Notes: a model not told the origin generated them from the sequence alone. Shown: positions 1 through 7,370, counted from the stretch's first letter. The stretch is DNA of 28,602 nt from JACJXF01 sp964349045 (GCA_964349045.1 CAYGFI010000045.1:1-28602), one strand, 5' to 3'. Program-made: numbers and translations.

Positions 1-90
1 CCGGAAGGGAGTTGGCGAAAAATAATAAATGAAGATGAACTTGATTATAAAAATTCGTTATTCCCGGAAATGCAAAGGGCTTACTTTTGA
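1..90 (+). CDS. C-terminal end of an unidentified protein (partial)
   Basis: Frame 1 is open from the first base to a TGA at 88-90 and encodes the last 29 residues of a protein ending in MQRAYF. The piece is too short and too charged to assign a family. It lies 96 bases upstream of the ABC permease on the same strand, so it could be the previous gene of that operon. The gap to the permease holds a small hairpin (TCCGG/CCGGA, about 147-161). The reading frame is seen directly; that it is a real gene is inferred from the open frame and position. Confidence 0.45.
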   Translation, partial: PEGSWRKIINEDELDYKNSLFPEMQRAYF

Positions 91-186
91 AAAGCTAAAA
101 AAGTATGACTGATTATCAGGCAAGTAAAAAGAAAAATTAACTATATTCCGGTTTTACCGGACAACAATGAAAAAAATTATATTCTC

Positions 187-1392
187 ATGAAATATTTAAT
201 TAAAGAACTTCGTCATCATTTATGGAGGACGGTTGCAGGTATAAGCGGATATGTTATCGCAGCTCTCTTTATCCTGCTTGTGTTATCAGTCACCAGGACT
301 AATGAAAAGGACTCATTTGGAATACTGAAAGGTACCGGCACACATTTTATTGTATATATTCCCAGCAATACTTCATGCTGTGTAAGTTGTGACAGTGAAG
401 GTGCAGGTGCTGGTGGTACATTGTTTGCTGAAGGGGTGTCTACGTTAATGTTGAATAGCGATTTAATTGCTTCTATTAAGAGAATAGACGGAGTCAGAGA
501 TGCTGCCCCCTACCTTCTTTATAAACTATATGATGAAAAACTTAAAACTGATATTTCATTGGGAGGAATTGATACCGTGAGTGTAGCCACAAAAAATAAT
601 GTTTGTGCAGCTACGAATCTTGTTGCCGGAAAGTTTCTTTCTGATAAACCAGATGAAATAGTAGCTGAAGAATCGTTCGCTGTGGCACATAGTCTCTCTG
701 TCGGTGATACTTTAAGTATATACGGAGGTAAACTGAGACTTGCAGGGATCATTAATTCAGGTATTAAACCAGGGAAAGCCGATATTTATGCGCCAATCGA
801 AAATGTCAGGACTATTCTCAAAGAAAAACTTAATTGCATTTCTCCCGGATTCGATATGAATATTGTACTTGTTGAAGTTACGGATGCACGAATTCAGAAA
901 CGTGTAATCGATCAGATGAATAAAGAGATGAGTTACTTATCGGTTTCCAGTTACAACTGCTATGAACCAGCCGCAAGTGTTATGGCAATTATTGAAAAAA
1001 CATCAGGCGTACTTTCTTTTATGATTTTCTTTTTTCTTATTGTTTTTTCAACCAAAACACAGTTGACATCTCTTATGGAACGATCAAGGGAAATAGGAAT
1101 ATTAAAATCTTTGGGTTGGTCTGACTACCGGCTCAGCAAACAAATCTTACTTACCGCTCTTATTCAGTCATTGATTGGTGTAATCATTGGTTGTTTGTTA
1201 GGCGTATTAATTATTCTGCTAATGAACAGTAACAATATCCGGCTTTTTGACCTGGTGAAATTTCAATTCCAATTCAGCAGCACACCGGCTTTAATCATTC
1301 TGTCGTTAACAGGAGGAACTATTGCCAGTATATTTCCAATCATTAAATTGTACCGTACAAGTGCGGGAGATATGATCAATAATTATTTATAA
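187..1392 (+). CDS. MacB/FtsX-type ABC transporter permease with a Cys-rich periplasmic motif
   Basis: Inner-membrane permease of the MacB/LolC/FtsX superfamily, 401 aa. One membrane helix lies near the N-terminus (about 12-34), followed by a large extracytoplasmic domain (about 40-265) and three C-terminal helices (about 272-290, 322-345, 367-385). The loop after helix 2 has the family motif REIGILKSLGWS (301-312). The extracytoplasmic domain opens with a Cys cluster, SCCVSC (63-68), and a Gly/Ala-rich stretch, which is unusual for LolC/MacB proteins and could bind metal or form disulfides. The ATPase follows 17 bp downstream, so the two should form one transporter. An 8-codon ORF (167-190, product MKKIIFS) ends in ATGA overlapping this start and could couple translation. 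Substrate unknown. Cys-bearing FtsX permeases occur in some metal-related ABC systems of anaerobes, but that link is only a guess. Confidence 0.85.
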   Translation: MKYLIKELRHHLWRTVAGISGYVIAALFILLVLSVTRTNEKDSFGILKGTGTHFIVYIPSNTSCCVSCDSEGAGAGGTLFAEGVSTLMLNSDLIASIKRIDGVRDAAPYLLYKLYDEKLKTDISLGGIDTVSVATKNNVCAATNLVAGKFLSDKPDEIVAEESFAVAHSLSVGDTLSIYGGKLRLAGIINSGIKPGKADIYAPIENVRTILKEKLNCISPGFDMNIVLVEVTDARIQKRVIDQMNKEMSYLSVSSYNCYEPAASVMAIIEKTSGVLSFMIFFFLIVFSTKTQLTSLMERSREIGILKSLGWSDYRLSKQILLTALIQSLIGVIIGCLLGVLIILLMNSNNIRLFDLVKFQFQFSSTPALIILSLTGGTIASIFPIIKLYRTSAGDMINNYL

Positions 1393-1409
1393 TCTTTAGC
1401 ATTAGGAAA

Positions 1410-2084
1410 ATGAGCGGATATCAAATAGAATGCATCTCTCTAAGTAAACAGTATACAAGAAATAAACAAGTAGTAAATGCGGTAGATGATATTAATCTAT
1501 GCATTTGCCAGAGTGAGTTGGTGATAATTAAAGGCCGCTCCGGTGCGGGGAAATCGACATTATTGAACCTTATGAGCGGGTTAATAAAACCGACCTATGG
1601 TAAAGTAATGATTGATAACAATTGTATAAGTGAATTGCCGAACGATTCATTAAGCGAATTATTATTGAACCGGATTGGTATAATATTTCAGAGTTTTAAT
1701 CTTTTACCAACTTACACCATTTATGAAAACATTGAGATTGCACTTGTTCCTTATGGATTAAAAGAGAGAATGGTTAAAGAAAACATCATGTCTTTCCTTG
1801 AGCAGTTTAACTTAAAAGATAAAGCATATTTACTACCATCAGAGTTAAGTGTGGGGCAGCAGCAAAAAGTTGCCATAATCAGAACATTAGTCAAACAACC
1901 ATCCATAATTTTTGCTGATGAACCAACAGGATCTGTGGATGATGAAACAGCCGGGGAAATTTTAGAATATCTGATGAATTTAAAAAAGGAGAAACAGGTT
2001 ACCCTTGTTATTGCCACTCATGGAAATATCTCCGAAAAATTTGCTGACAGGATTTTTACTATCGAAAACGGCCGGATAAAATAA
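1410..2084 (+). CDS. ABC transporter ATPase, MacB/LolD family
   Basis: Cytoplasmic ATPase subunit (224 aa) partnering the permease just upstream. All nucleotide-binding motifs are visible: Walker A GRSGAGKST (42-50), Q-loop Gln94 in IIFQSFNLLP, signature LSVGQQQ (146-152), Walker B SIIFADEPTG (165-174) and switch His204 in ATHG. The length and the FQSFNLLP and DEPTGSVD sequences place it in the MacB/LolD/FtsE group. One oddity is that the third signature residue is Val (LSVGQ) instead of Gly (LSGGQ). LSxGQ variants can remain active, so this does not imply loss of function. Together with the permease it would form an ATP-driven, probably mechanotransmitting transporter that acts on a periplasmic or membrane substrate rather than an importer. 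Confidence 0.9.
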   Translation: MSGYQIECISLSKQYTRNKQVVNAVDDINLCICQSELVIIKGRSGAGKSTLLNLMSGLIKPTYGKVMIDNNCISELPNDSLSELLLNRIGIIFQSFNLLPTYTIYENIEIALVPYGLKERMVKENIMSFLEQFNLKDKAYLLPSELSVGQQQKVAIIRTLVKQPSIIFADEPTGSVDDETAGEILEYLMNLKKEKQVTLVIATHGNISEKFADRIFTIENGRIK

Positions 2085-2271
2085 TAATGTTTTAATCTGA
2101 TTACAATTTTCTTTATTTAAGGAATGGCATTCAATCTTACTTAAGTCCTAATATTCCATCCCCCCTTCTCCCTATCAACATTTAAGCCATTCTTAAAATT
2201 CCATTAAACAATTAAATAATAAGTTCTGATAAAAGAAAACAAAGGAATTGAAACAACCTGAACCTGCAATA

Positions 2272-2650
2272 AATATCCGGATAATAGGCCGGTTATTTAC
2301 TGCCATCCTCCATGCAGGAATGGTTGTATGACGTGCTTTTAAAGATCTGCTAAATGACCATCCTATAACTTTTCTATCATACAGATCGATTACTACAGTT
2401 AGATAAAGCCATCCTTGCGAAGTTTTAATATAGGTGATATCTGAGACTCATACCTGCCCGGGTTTGGTAACATTAAAGTTTCTATTGAGCTTATTTTCCA
2501 CTACCGGGTAATTGCGCCGGGAATCAGTAGTAACATCACCCTTTTTACGTATAATACTCTTTAAGTTTCCCTTTCTCATTAATCGCGCTATTCTTGGTCT
2601 TGATTTACAAATTAATAACGCAACATGCTGTAAATATTCTCATTGCTCTT
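2272..2650 (-). pseudogene. IS3-family transposase OrfB remnant
   Basis: Reading the minus strand in one frame gives recognisable pieces of an IS3-family (IS150/IS3 group) integrase-core transposase: SRPRIARLMRKGNLKSIIRKK, then TTDSRRNYPV, VTKPGQV-stop-VSDITYIKTSQGWLYL, and VVIDLYDRKVIGWSFS. The Trp normally found in VWVSDITYI is a TGA stop (2448-2450), another stop lies in the upstream part, and similarity ends near 2272 after AVNNRPII. The second catalytic Asp and the Glu of the DDE triad are therefore missing. No OrfA or clear terminal inverted repeats were found. This is a dead fragment; the flanks 2085-2271 and 2651-2806 show no gene. The limits are approximate. Confidence 0.8.
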
Positions 2651-2806
2651 TGTTAAAGTGATTCTACCGGGATTCAAGCCTAAGATAGATTGCTTATTAT
2701 GAGTACATGTAAGTAATATTTGGCAAAAAAAGCGAACCTTCAAAAAACAATTTTCTAATCATTCTAAAGTAGACAAATCAACCCCAGTTATATACAAATT
2801 GTATAC

Positions 2807-2845
2807 AAATAAAAAAGCGCCCACAAAGTAAACTTTGTAAACGCT
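2807..2845 (-). terminator. Intrinsic terminator downstream of the tRNA cluster
   Basis: On the minus strand AGCG...CGCT (2842-2845 with 2816-2819) encloses a perfect 7-bp stem, ACAAAGT/ACTTTGT (2823-2829 with 2832-2838), and is followed by a T-run (2810-2815). It lies just past the 3' end of the tRNA-like sequence and fits the end of a minus-strand tRNA transcript. Confidence 0.7.
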
Positions 2846-2855
2846 TAGTATTGAG

Positions 2856-2909
2856 TGGGCCCAGCTGGGCACGATCCAGCGACCCTCCCGCCTAAGGCGG
2901 GATGCTCTA
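2856..2909 (-). tRNA. Truncated duplicate of the tRNA-like sequence at a contig end
   Basis: Bases 2855-2909 are identical to 3010-3064, covering the acceptor 3' strand, T arm, variable loop and anticodon arm of the tRNA-like sequence, and run straight into the Ns. Because the identical stretch is exactly 55 bases and reaches both contig ends, it is most likely the same k-mer present on two contigs and not a second gene copy. Confidence 0.4.
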
Positions 2910-3009
2910 NNNNNNNNNNNNNNNNNNNNNNNNNNNNNNNNNNNNNNNNNNNNNNNNNNNNNNNNNNNNNNNNNNNNNNNNNNNNNNNNNNNNNNNNNNN
3001 NNNNNNNNN
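2910..3009. other. Assembly gap (100 Ns)
   Basis: One hundred undetermined bases. Both sides carry the same 55-base sequence, as expected when two contigs of a de Bruijn assembly end on the same k-mer and a scaffolder inserts a fixed-size gap. The true distance may be zero or negative, or the gap may hide more tandem tRNA copies. Confidence 0.98.
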
Positions 3010-3010
3010 G

Positions 3011-3084
3011 TGGGCCCAGCTGGGCACGATCCAGCGACCCTCCCGCCTAAGGCGGGATGCTCTAACCACCAGAGCTATGGGAAC
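3011..3084 (-). tRNA. tRNA-like gene or pseudo-tRNA with UUA at the anticodon position
   Basis: The 74-nt minus-strand sequence folds as a cloverleaf of the same length as the neighbouring tRNA-Met: D stem GCTC/GAGC, D loop with GG, anticodon stem TCCCG/CGGGA, T stem GCTGG/CCAGC. Its 3' part (variable loop, T arm, acceptor 3' strand) is identical to tRNA-Met. The acceptor stem has two mismatches (T2-C71 and T3-C70), since GTTCCCA faces TGGGCCC. The anticodon loop reads CCTTAGG: position 33 is C, not the universal U, and positions 34-36 are UUA, which would pair with the stop codon UAA. The anticodon arm is better drawn as a 6-bp palindrome around TTA. These faults argue for a pseudo-tRNA, a tRNA-derived repeat or a recombinant. 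No CCA is encoded. Confidence 0.5.
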
Positions 3085-3087
3085 AAA

Positions 3088-3121
3088 AAAAAGGTTTACA
3101 AAATACATCGCAAACCTTTTT
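3088..3121 (-). terminator. Intrinsic terminator following tRNA-Met
   Basis: On the minus strand AAAAAGGTTT (3112-3121) pairs perfectly over 10 bp with AAACCTTTTT (3088-3097) across a 14-nt loop, and the T-run continues to 3085. It starts a few bases after the tRNA-Met 3' end and stops directly against the 5' end of the tRNA-like sequence. That leaves no room for a separate promoter for the latter. Confidence 0.65.
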
Positions 3122-3127
3122 AAAATG

Positions 3128-3201
3128 TGGGCCCAGCTGGGCACGATCCAGCGACCCCCTGATTATGAGTCAGGTGCTCTAACCAGCTGAGCTATGGGCC
3201 C
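3128..3201 (-). tRNA. tRNA-Met (anticodon CAU)
   Basis: Complete 74-nt cloverleaf on the minus strand: acceptor GGGCCCA/TGGGCCC with all seven pairs, D arm GCTC/GAGC, anticodon stem CCTGA/TCAGG with loop CTCATAA (anticodon CAU at 34-36), T stem GCTGG/CCAGC, discriminator A, and no encoded CCA. The paired first base makes it an elongator Met or an Ile2 (lysidine-modified) tRNA, not an initiator; overall similarity to Bacteroidota tRNA-Met favours Met. The T loop reads ATCGTGC where TTCGAAT-like is expected, so the conserved T54 and A58 appear as A54 and T58. Confidence 0.85.
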
Positions 3202-3304
3202 GGTAAATTGGGACTGCAATATTACGCAATTGAGTTCGATTTTCAAAACCCTGATGAACGATTATTTATTCGGGACGATCCTTTAAGGATTATCTTAGAA
3301 CTTC

Positions 3305-5611
3305 TTATACAGACAGCTTCTTCCCCCTGGTAATTAAATATTTCTCACCCTTCAATACTACCGTTATATCCGGACCACTCTCATTATCTATGTCAGTGCT
3401 GTGGCCATTTATTTTAATCCGAAGCATATTTTCCCTGAACATGATTTTAAATGAGAGGGATTCCCAATTTTTCGGGACGACCGGATCAAAATGAAGCAAT
3501 CCGTCTGCAAGTCTTAATCCCCCGAAACCATATACCACCGACATCCAGGTACCCCCCATGCTGGTTATATGCAATCCCTCGTGAACTTCATGGTTGTAAT
3601 CGTCCAGATCGAGACGCGATGTCCGGAGGTAAAACTCATAAGCCTTGTGAATATAGCCAATACGATTGGCCAGTATAGAATGAACACAGGGTGAAAGTGA
3701 AGACTCATGAAGTGTGCGTGGTTCGTAGAAATCGTAATTTCTCTTGATTTCTTCAGGTTCAAACTGATCTTCAAAGAAATAAATTCCCTGCAAAACATCG
3801 GCCTGTTTCAGAAAGCATGAGCGGAGGATCCGGTCCCACGACCAGCGCTGATTTATTGGTCTTTCAGCAGGATTCAGCTCAGAGGCCATTTTCTGCTCTT
3901 TGTCGAGGTAACCATCCTGCTGCAAAAACACTTTCAGATTTTCTGAATAAGGGAAATACATATTCTGAATCACATCTTTCCATGCGGCAATTTCCCGTTC
4001 AGGGTTAAAAAGGGTGGATTCCACAATTTCATTGTATCTCTCCGGATGAGCCTTCCTGACGGTTTCAATTGCTTTGAGGGTGTATTCAAGTGTCCATGCC
4101 GCTATTTTATTGGTGTACCAGTTGTTATTAACGTTATTTTCGTACTCATTCGGACCGGTAACGCCTAACATCACATATTTCCCTTTAACATCCGACCAGT
4201 TTACCCTCTGTTTCCAGAACCTTGAGATGCCTATAAGTACTTCGAGTCCATAATCGGCCAGGTAATCTTCATCACCGGTATACCGTATATAGTTATAAAT
4301 AGCGTAAGCAATGGCGCCATTTCGATGAATTTCCTCGAATGTAATTTCCCATTCATTATGACATTCTTCACCATTAATGGTTACCATGGGATAAAGCGCC
4401 GCACCCGAATGAAATCCGAGCTTTGCAGCATTTTCAATGGCTTTATCCAGATGTTTGAACCTATAAATGAGGAGGTTGCGGGCTACCTTTTGGGGAGCGG
4501 TACTCAAATAGAAAGGAATCAGAAAAGCCTCAGTATCCCAATATGTACTTCCACCATATTTTTCACCCGTAAATCCTTTCGGACCAATATTGAGCCGTTC
4601 GTCTTTTCCGGTATAAGTCTGATTCAGATGAAATATATTAAACCGTATTCCCTGCTGTGCTTCATCATCGCCCTTGATGATGATATCGCTATGGAGCCAC
4701 TTTTCGTCCCATTCGGCTATATGTTCTTTAAACAAGGCATCATATTTTTTATGAAAAGCCTCTTTTGCAACTGTCCGGCCGTTTTCTACAATTTTTTCGG
4801 GGGAGTGGTTTTGAGAACTAAGAACCGAAACATATTTAAAAATCTCAACTTCATCATTTTTCCGGACATCAATACTAACCCGGTTAGCTACAAATTTTTC
4901 CTTTTTGATTATTTCAGGCTCAGTTTTTTCAAGGGAATTGTTTTTTGTAATTTCATAAAACATGGTCATACAAGCCAGAAACTCCGATTTACGGGTTTTA
5001 GCCAGGAGAAATGAATTTGTTTTCCCGGCCTTACACTCAATAATATCCCAGAATTGTTCATCGTAATTGGCATCATCGTTTCGGATATCCCCATCAATAA
5101 ATGGAGTAAAACAGATTTTCCCGGTGAAATTCAGCGCTTTAACAGCATACCGGATTACCCCGGTTTCATCGTTTACTATGCTTAAAAACCGGCTGGTTTT
5201 AACTTCAATTTCACGTCCGTTCGATAAGGTAGCATGAAAGGAACGTTTCAGGCAGGCTTGTTTCATATCCAGTTCCCGCCTGAAATTTGATATTTTTGCA
5301 GTATTCATGTCGAGTTCAACACCATCAATATCCACAAGAATTCCTATCCAGTTTGGAGCATTCAGCACTTTGGCAAAATAATCAGGATAACCGTTTTTCC
5401 ACCATCCGACGCGGGTTTTATCGGGATAATACACTCCCGCTAAATAAGTCCCCTGAAGTGATTTCCCCGAATACTTCTCTTCGAAATTCGCTCTTTGCCC
5501 CATTCGTCCGTTACCCAGGCTGAATATACTCTCCGAAGCTTCTTGCATCTCAGGATTAAAGCCTTCTTCAATTATTTTCCACTCGTCCTTTTTGTAGTAA
5601 GTTTTCATCAT
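3305..5611 (-). CDS. GH65 glycoside phosphorylase, probably maltose phosphorylase
   Basis: Cytosolic enzyme (768 aa, no signal peptide) predicted to split maltose with phosphate into beta-D-glucose-1-phosphate and glucose (EC 2.4.1.8). It has the GH65 arrangement: N-terminal beta-sandwich (about 1-270), helical linker, (alpha/alpha)6 barrel (about 320-690) and small C-terminal beta domain. Visible family motifs are GEKYGGSTYWDTEAF (349-363), NEWEITFEEIHRNGA (419-433), GVTGPNEYENNVNNNWYTN (483-501) with Glu489 at the expected general-acid position, KQADVL, and the phosphate-site LHESSLS. The GPNEYENNVNNN form is typical of maltose phosphorylases, but trehalose or kojibiose phosphorylase cannot be fully excluded. 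The stop of the sugar permease is only 3 bp upstream of this start, so they form one operon. The usual partner beta-phosphoglucomutase is absent. Confidence 0.93.
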   Translation of the reverse strand: MMKTYYKKDEWKIIEEGFNPEMQEASESIFSLGNGRMGQRANFEEKYSGKSLQGTYLAGVYYPDKTRVGWWKNGYPDYFAKVLNAPNWIGILVDIDGVELDMNTAKISNFRRELDMKQACLKRSFHATLSNGREIEVKTSRFLSIVNDETGVIRYAVKALNFTGKICFTPFIDGDIRNDDANYDEQFWDIIECKAGKTNSFLLAKTRKSEFLACMTMFYEITKNNSLEKTEPEIIKKEKFVANRVSIDVRKNDEVEIFKYVSVLSSQNHSPEKIVENGRTVAKEAFHKKYDALFKEHIAEWDEKWLHSDIIIKGDDEAQQGIRFNIFHLNQTYTGKDERLNIGPKGFTGEKYGGSTYWDTEAFLIPFYLSTAPQKVARNLLIYRFKHLDKAIENAAKLGFHSGAALYPMVTINGEECHNEWEITFEEIHRNGAIAYAIYNYIRYTGDEDYLADYGLEVLIGISRFWKQRVNWSDVKGKYVMLGVTGPNEYENNVNNNWYTNKIAAWTLEYTLKAIETVRKAHPERYNEIVESTLFNPEREIAAWKDVIQNMYFPYSENLKVFLQQDGYLDKEQKMASELNPAERPINQRWSWDRILRSCFLKQADVLQGIYFFEDQFEPEEIKRNYDFYEPRTLHESSLSPCVHSILANRIGYIHKAYEFYLRTSRLDLDDYNHEVHEGLHITSMGGTWMSVVYGFGGLRLADGLLHFDPVVPKNWESLSFKIMFRENMLRIKINGHSTDIDNESGPDITVVLKGEKYLITRGKKLSV

Positions 5612-5614
5612 AAA

Positions 5615-7132
5615 TTAATCTTTATTTTTTTTCGCGGGATTGCCGTCGCTGACAAAAACAACCAGAACAGCAGCCACAATCATCGATAAACCTCCGGCAA
5701 CAAGGGCATAAATACTATCTTCGTTAAATAAGTCTTTTACCATAAATCCCAGGATGGTTGCGGCAAGGATCTGTGGGATAACGATAAAAAAGTTAAATAT
5801 TCCCATGTAAACGCCCATCTTATTCTGAGGCAATGATCCCGTGAGGATTGCATAGGGCATAGCCAGAATGCTTGACCAGGCGAGGCCTACACCCACCATC
5901 GGGAAAATCATCATCTGAGGATTTTTAAGAAAATAGATGGAGATAAGTCCCAATCCCCCTGTAACCAAAGCGATGGAATGGGTAATTTTCCGGTTTGTAA
6001 GTCTGGCAAGGATTGGAAGCAGGATTAGTCCGAAGCCTGCAGCAAAAAGATTATACCATCCGAACATTCCGCTGACCAGGGTGGCTCCGTTATTGTATAA
6101 TGCGGAGCTGGTATCCGTTGTGTGATAAATGTGACCGGTAACGGCTGAAGTGGTATAAATCCACATGGAAAACAAAGCAAACCAGGAAAAAAACTGAACA
6201 AACGCCAGTTGTTTCATTGTTACCGGCATCCTGTACAGGTCCGTTATGATACTTACCAGTCCGTTTGAAGTATTCTTTGCTGAGATAAACGCGGCACAGA
6301 TGAGCTGAAGGATTCCAAAAACCCCAAAACCAAGGGCAAGAATATACAACTCTTTCTCGAGGCTGAGATAATAGACAGGCAGAATTAAAATAAATCCCGT
6401 TATGGTCCATATGATTCCCCTTCTCAGGTATTTTTTGAAAGGTTCATGATCAGTTTGATTCTCAACTACAATAGAGTTTTTCTGATCATCAAATGAGGCC
6501 AGTTGTTCAGGCGGATATTCCCGGGTTTTGGCCACCGTCCAGATAACTGCAAGGAGAAACACAACTCCCCCGAAATAAAAAGAATATTTTACTGTTTCGG
6601 GTAATTCCCCCGGAAGATCCGGAACATTTGAAAAGCCGAACCAGTTTGCCATCACATATGGCATCCAGGAGGCAACGAAAGCGCCAATCCCAATGAAAAA
6701 ACTCTGCATGGTGAATCCCAGGGTACGCTGGTTATCGGGTAGCATGTCACCGACGAAAGCACGGAATGGCTCCATTGTAATGTTTATAGACGCATCCATG
6801 ATCCAGAGCGTTCCGGCCGCAATCCAGAGAGAAGGAGAGTTAGGCATAAACAGAAGCGCCAGGGAGGAAAGAAGAGCGCCTACCAAAAAATAAGGTCTTC
6901 TTCTGCCCAGGCGGTTCCAGGTATTATCGCTCAGATGTCCGATGATGGGCTGAATGATCAGTCCCGTGACAGGAGCAGCAATCCAAAGTATGGGGATCTG
7001 GTCAATTTCAGCTCCCAGGGTTTGAAAAATGCGACTTACATTGCCATTCTGTAATCCAAATCCAAATTGAATTCCGAGAAAGCCGAAACTCATATTCCAG
7101 ATTTGCCAAAAAGAAAGCTTTGGCTTGTTCAT
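5615..7132 (-). CDS. MFS sugar transporter, GPH/SLC45-like (predicted maltose permease)
   Basis: Inner-membrane sugar:cation symporter of about 505 aa with roughly twelve hydrophobic helices. The loop between helices 2 and 3 carries the MFS signature in the form SDNTWNRLGRRRPYF, typical of the GPH/SLC45 sucrose-maltose transporter group. The start is set at the ATG at 7130-7132 (MNKPKLSFWQIWNMSFGF...), where family similarity begins; the 22 residues of a longer frame starting at 7198 look like untranslated leader. It is the first gene of a minus-strand operon with the GH65 phosphorylase 3 bp downstream, which argues that it imports maltose or short maltodextrins from the periplasm to feed that enzyme. 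A promoter and a LacI-type operator lie upstream. Confidence 0.9.
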   Translation of the reverse strand: MNKPKLSFWQIWNMSFGFLGIQFGFGLQNGNVSRIFQTLGAEIDQIPILWIAAPVTGLIIQPIIGHLSDNTWNRLGRRRPYFLVGALLSSLALLFMPNSPSLWIAAGTLWIMDASINITMEPFRAFVGDMLPDNQRTLGFTMQSFFIGIGAFVASWMPYVMANWFGFSNVPDLPGELPETVKYSFYFGGVVFLLAVIWTVAKTREYPPEQLASFDDQKNSIVVENQTDHEPFKKYLRRGIIWTITGFILILPVYYLSLEKELYILALGFGVFGILQLICAAFISAKNTSNGLVSIITDLYRMPVTMKQLAFVQFFSWFALFSMWIYTTSAVTGHIYHTTDTSSALYNNGATLVSGMFGWYNLFAAGFGLILLPILARLTNRKITHSIALVTGGLGLISIYFLKNPQMMIFPMVGVGLAWSSILAMPYAILTGSLPQNKMGVYMGIFNFFIVIPQILAATILGFMVKDLFNEDSIYALVAGGLSMIVAAVLVVFVSDGNPAKKNKD

Positions 7133-7251
7133 AAAATGTTTTTTAATCCCAAAAAGAGGGGAAAAGTTAAAGCAATACAAAATCATCCGCAGGAACAAAC
7201 GGTATCAGAAATCTATTGTATTCTTTTCGGGAAAGAAGATTGTTCCTGGGT

Positions 7252-7283
7252 CAAAAATATTAAAAAAGAAAGGTAGAATGCAA
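7252..7283 (-). promoter_or_regulatory. Predicted promoter of the permease-GH65 operon
   Basis: Minus strand: TTG (7281-7283), 21 bases, then TATTTTTG (7252-7259), an exact match to the Bacteroidota -7 element TAnnTTTG with near-standard spacing from a -33 TTG. The implied transcript would have a leader of roughly 110 bases before the chosen start codon. Confidence 0.5.
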
Positions 7284-7308
7284 GTTTTTAGGCAAAAAAG
7301 AATTTTCA

Positions 7309-7342
7309 TGAAACAGGCGAATCCTTTGCAGAGCCTGTTTCA
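7309..7342. repeat. Perfect 10-bp inverted repeat beside the operator
   Basis: TGAAACAGGC (7309-7318) and GCCTGTTTCA (7333-7342) are perfect inverted copies separated by 14 bases. The right arm overlaps the first bases of the LacI-type operator. Neither strand shows a following T-run, so it is not an obvious terminator; it may be a second protein-binding site or a cruciform. Confidence 0.55.
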
Positions 7343-7351
7343 AACGATTGC
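7340..7351. promoter_or_regulatory. Predicted LacI-family operator upstream of the permease-GH65 operon
   Basis: TCAAACGATTGC is a 12-base near-palindrome with the central CG step typical of LacI/GalR operators. The 13 bases at 7341-7353 (CAAACGATTGCGG) recur exactly at 9334-9346 upstream of susC. It is centred about 90 bp upstream of the predicted -7 box, an activator-like position. Confidence 0.5.
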
Positions 7352-7370
7352 GGGAAAGAAAAAAATATTT

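Noticed and set aside
3011..3084. Functional ochre-suppressor tRNA
   Set aside because: C at position 33, two acceptor-stem mismatches and no room for its own promoter behind the tRNA-Met terminator make decoding of UAA unlikely.
2845..3190. Short ORFs spanning the N run
   Set aside because: They translate tRNA sequence and undetermined bases, so they are artefacts.
4325..5014. 229-codon plus-strand ORF
   Set aside because: It lies wholly antisense to the GH65 gene, has no recognisable domain, and its composition fits a shadow of the real gene.
7133..7198. N-terminal extension of the sugar permease
   Set aside because: The residues before MNKPKLSFWQ do not resemble the family N-terminus, and the internal Met gives the normal length.
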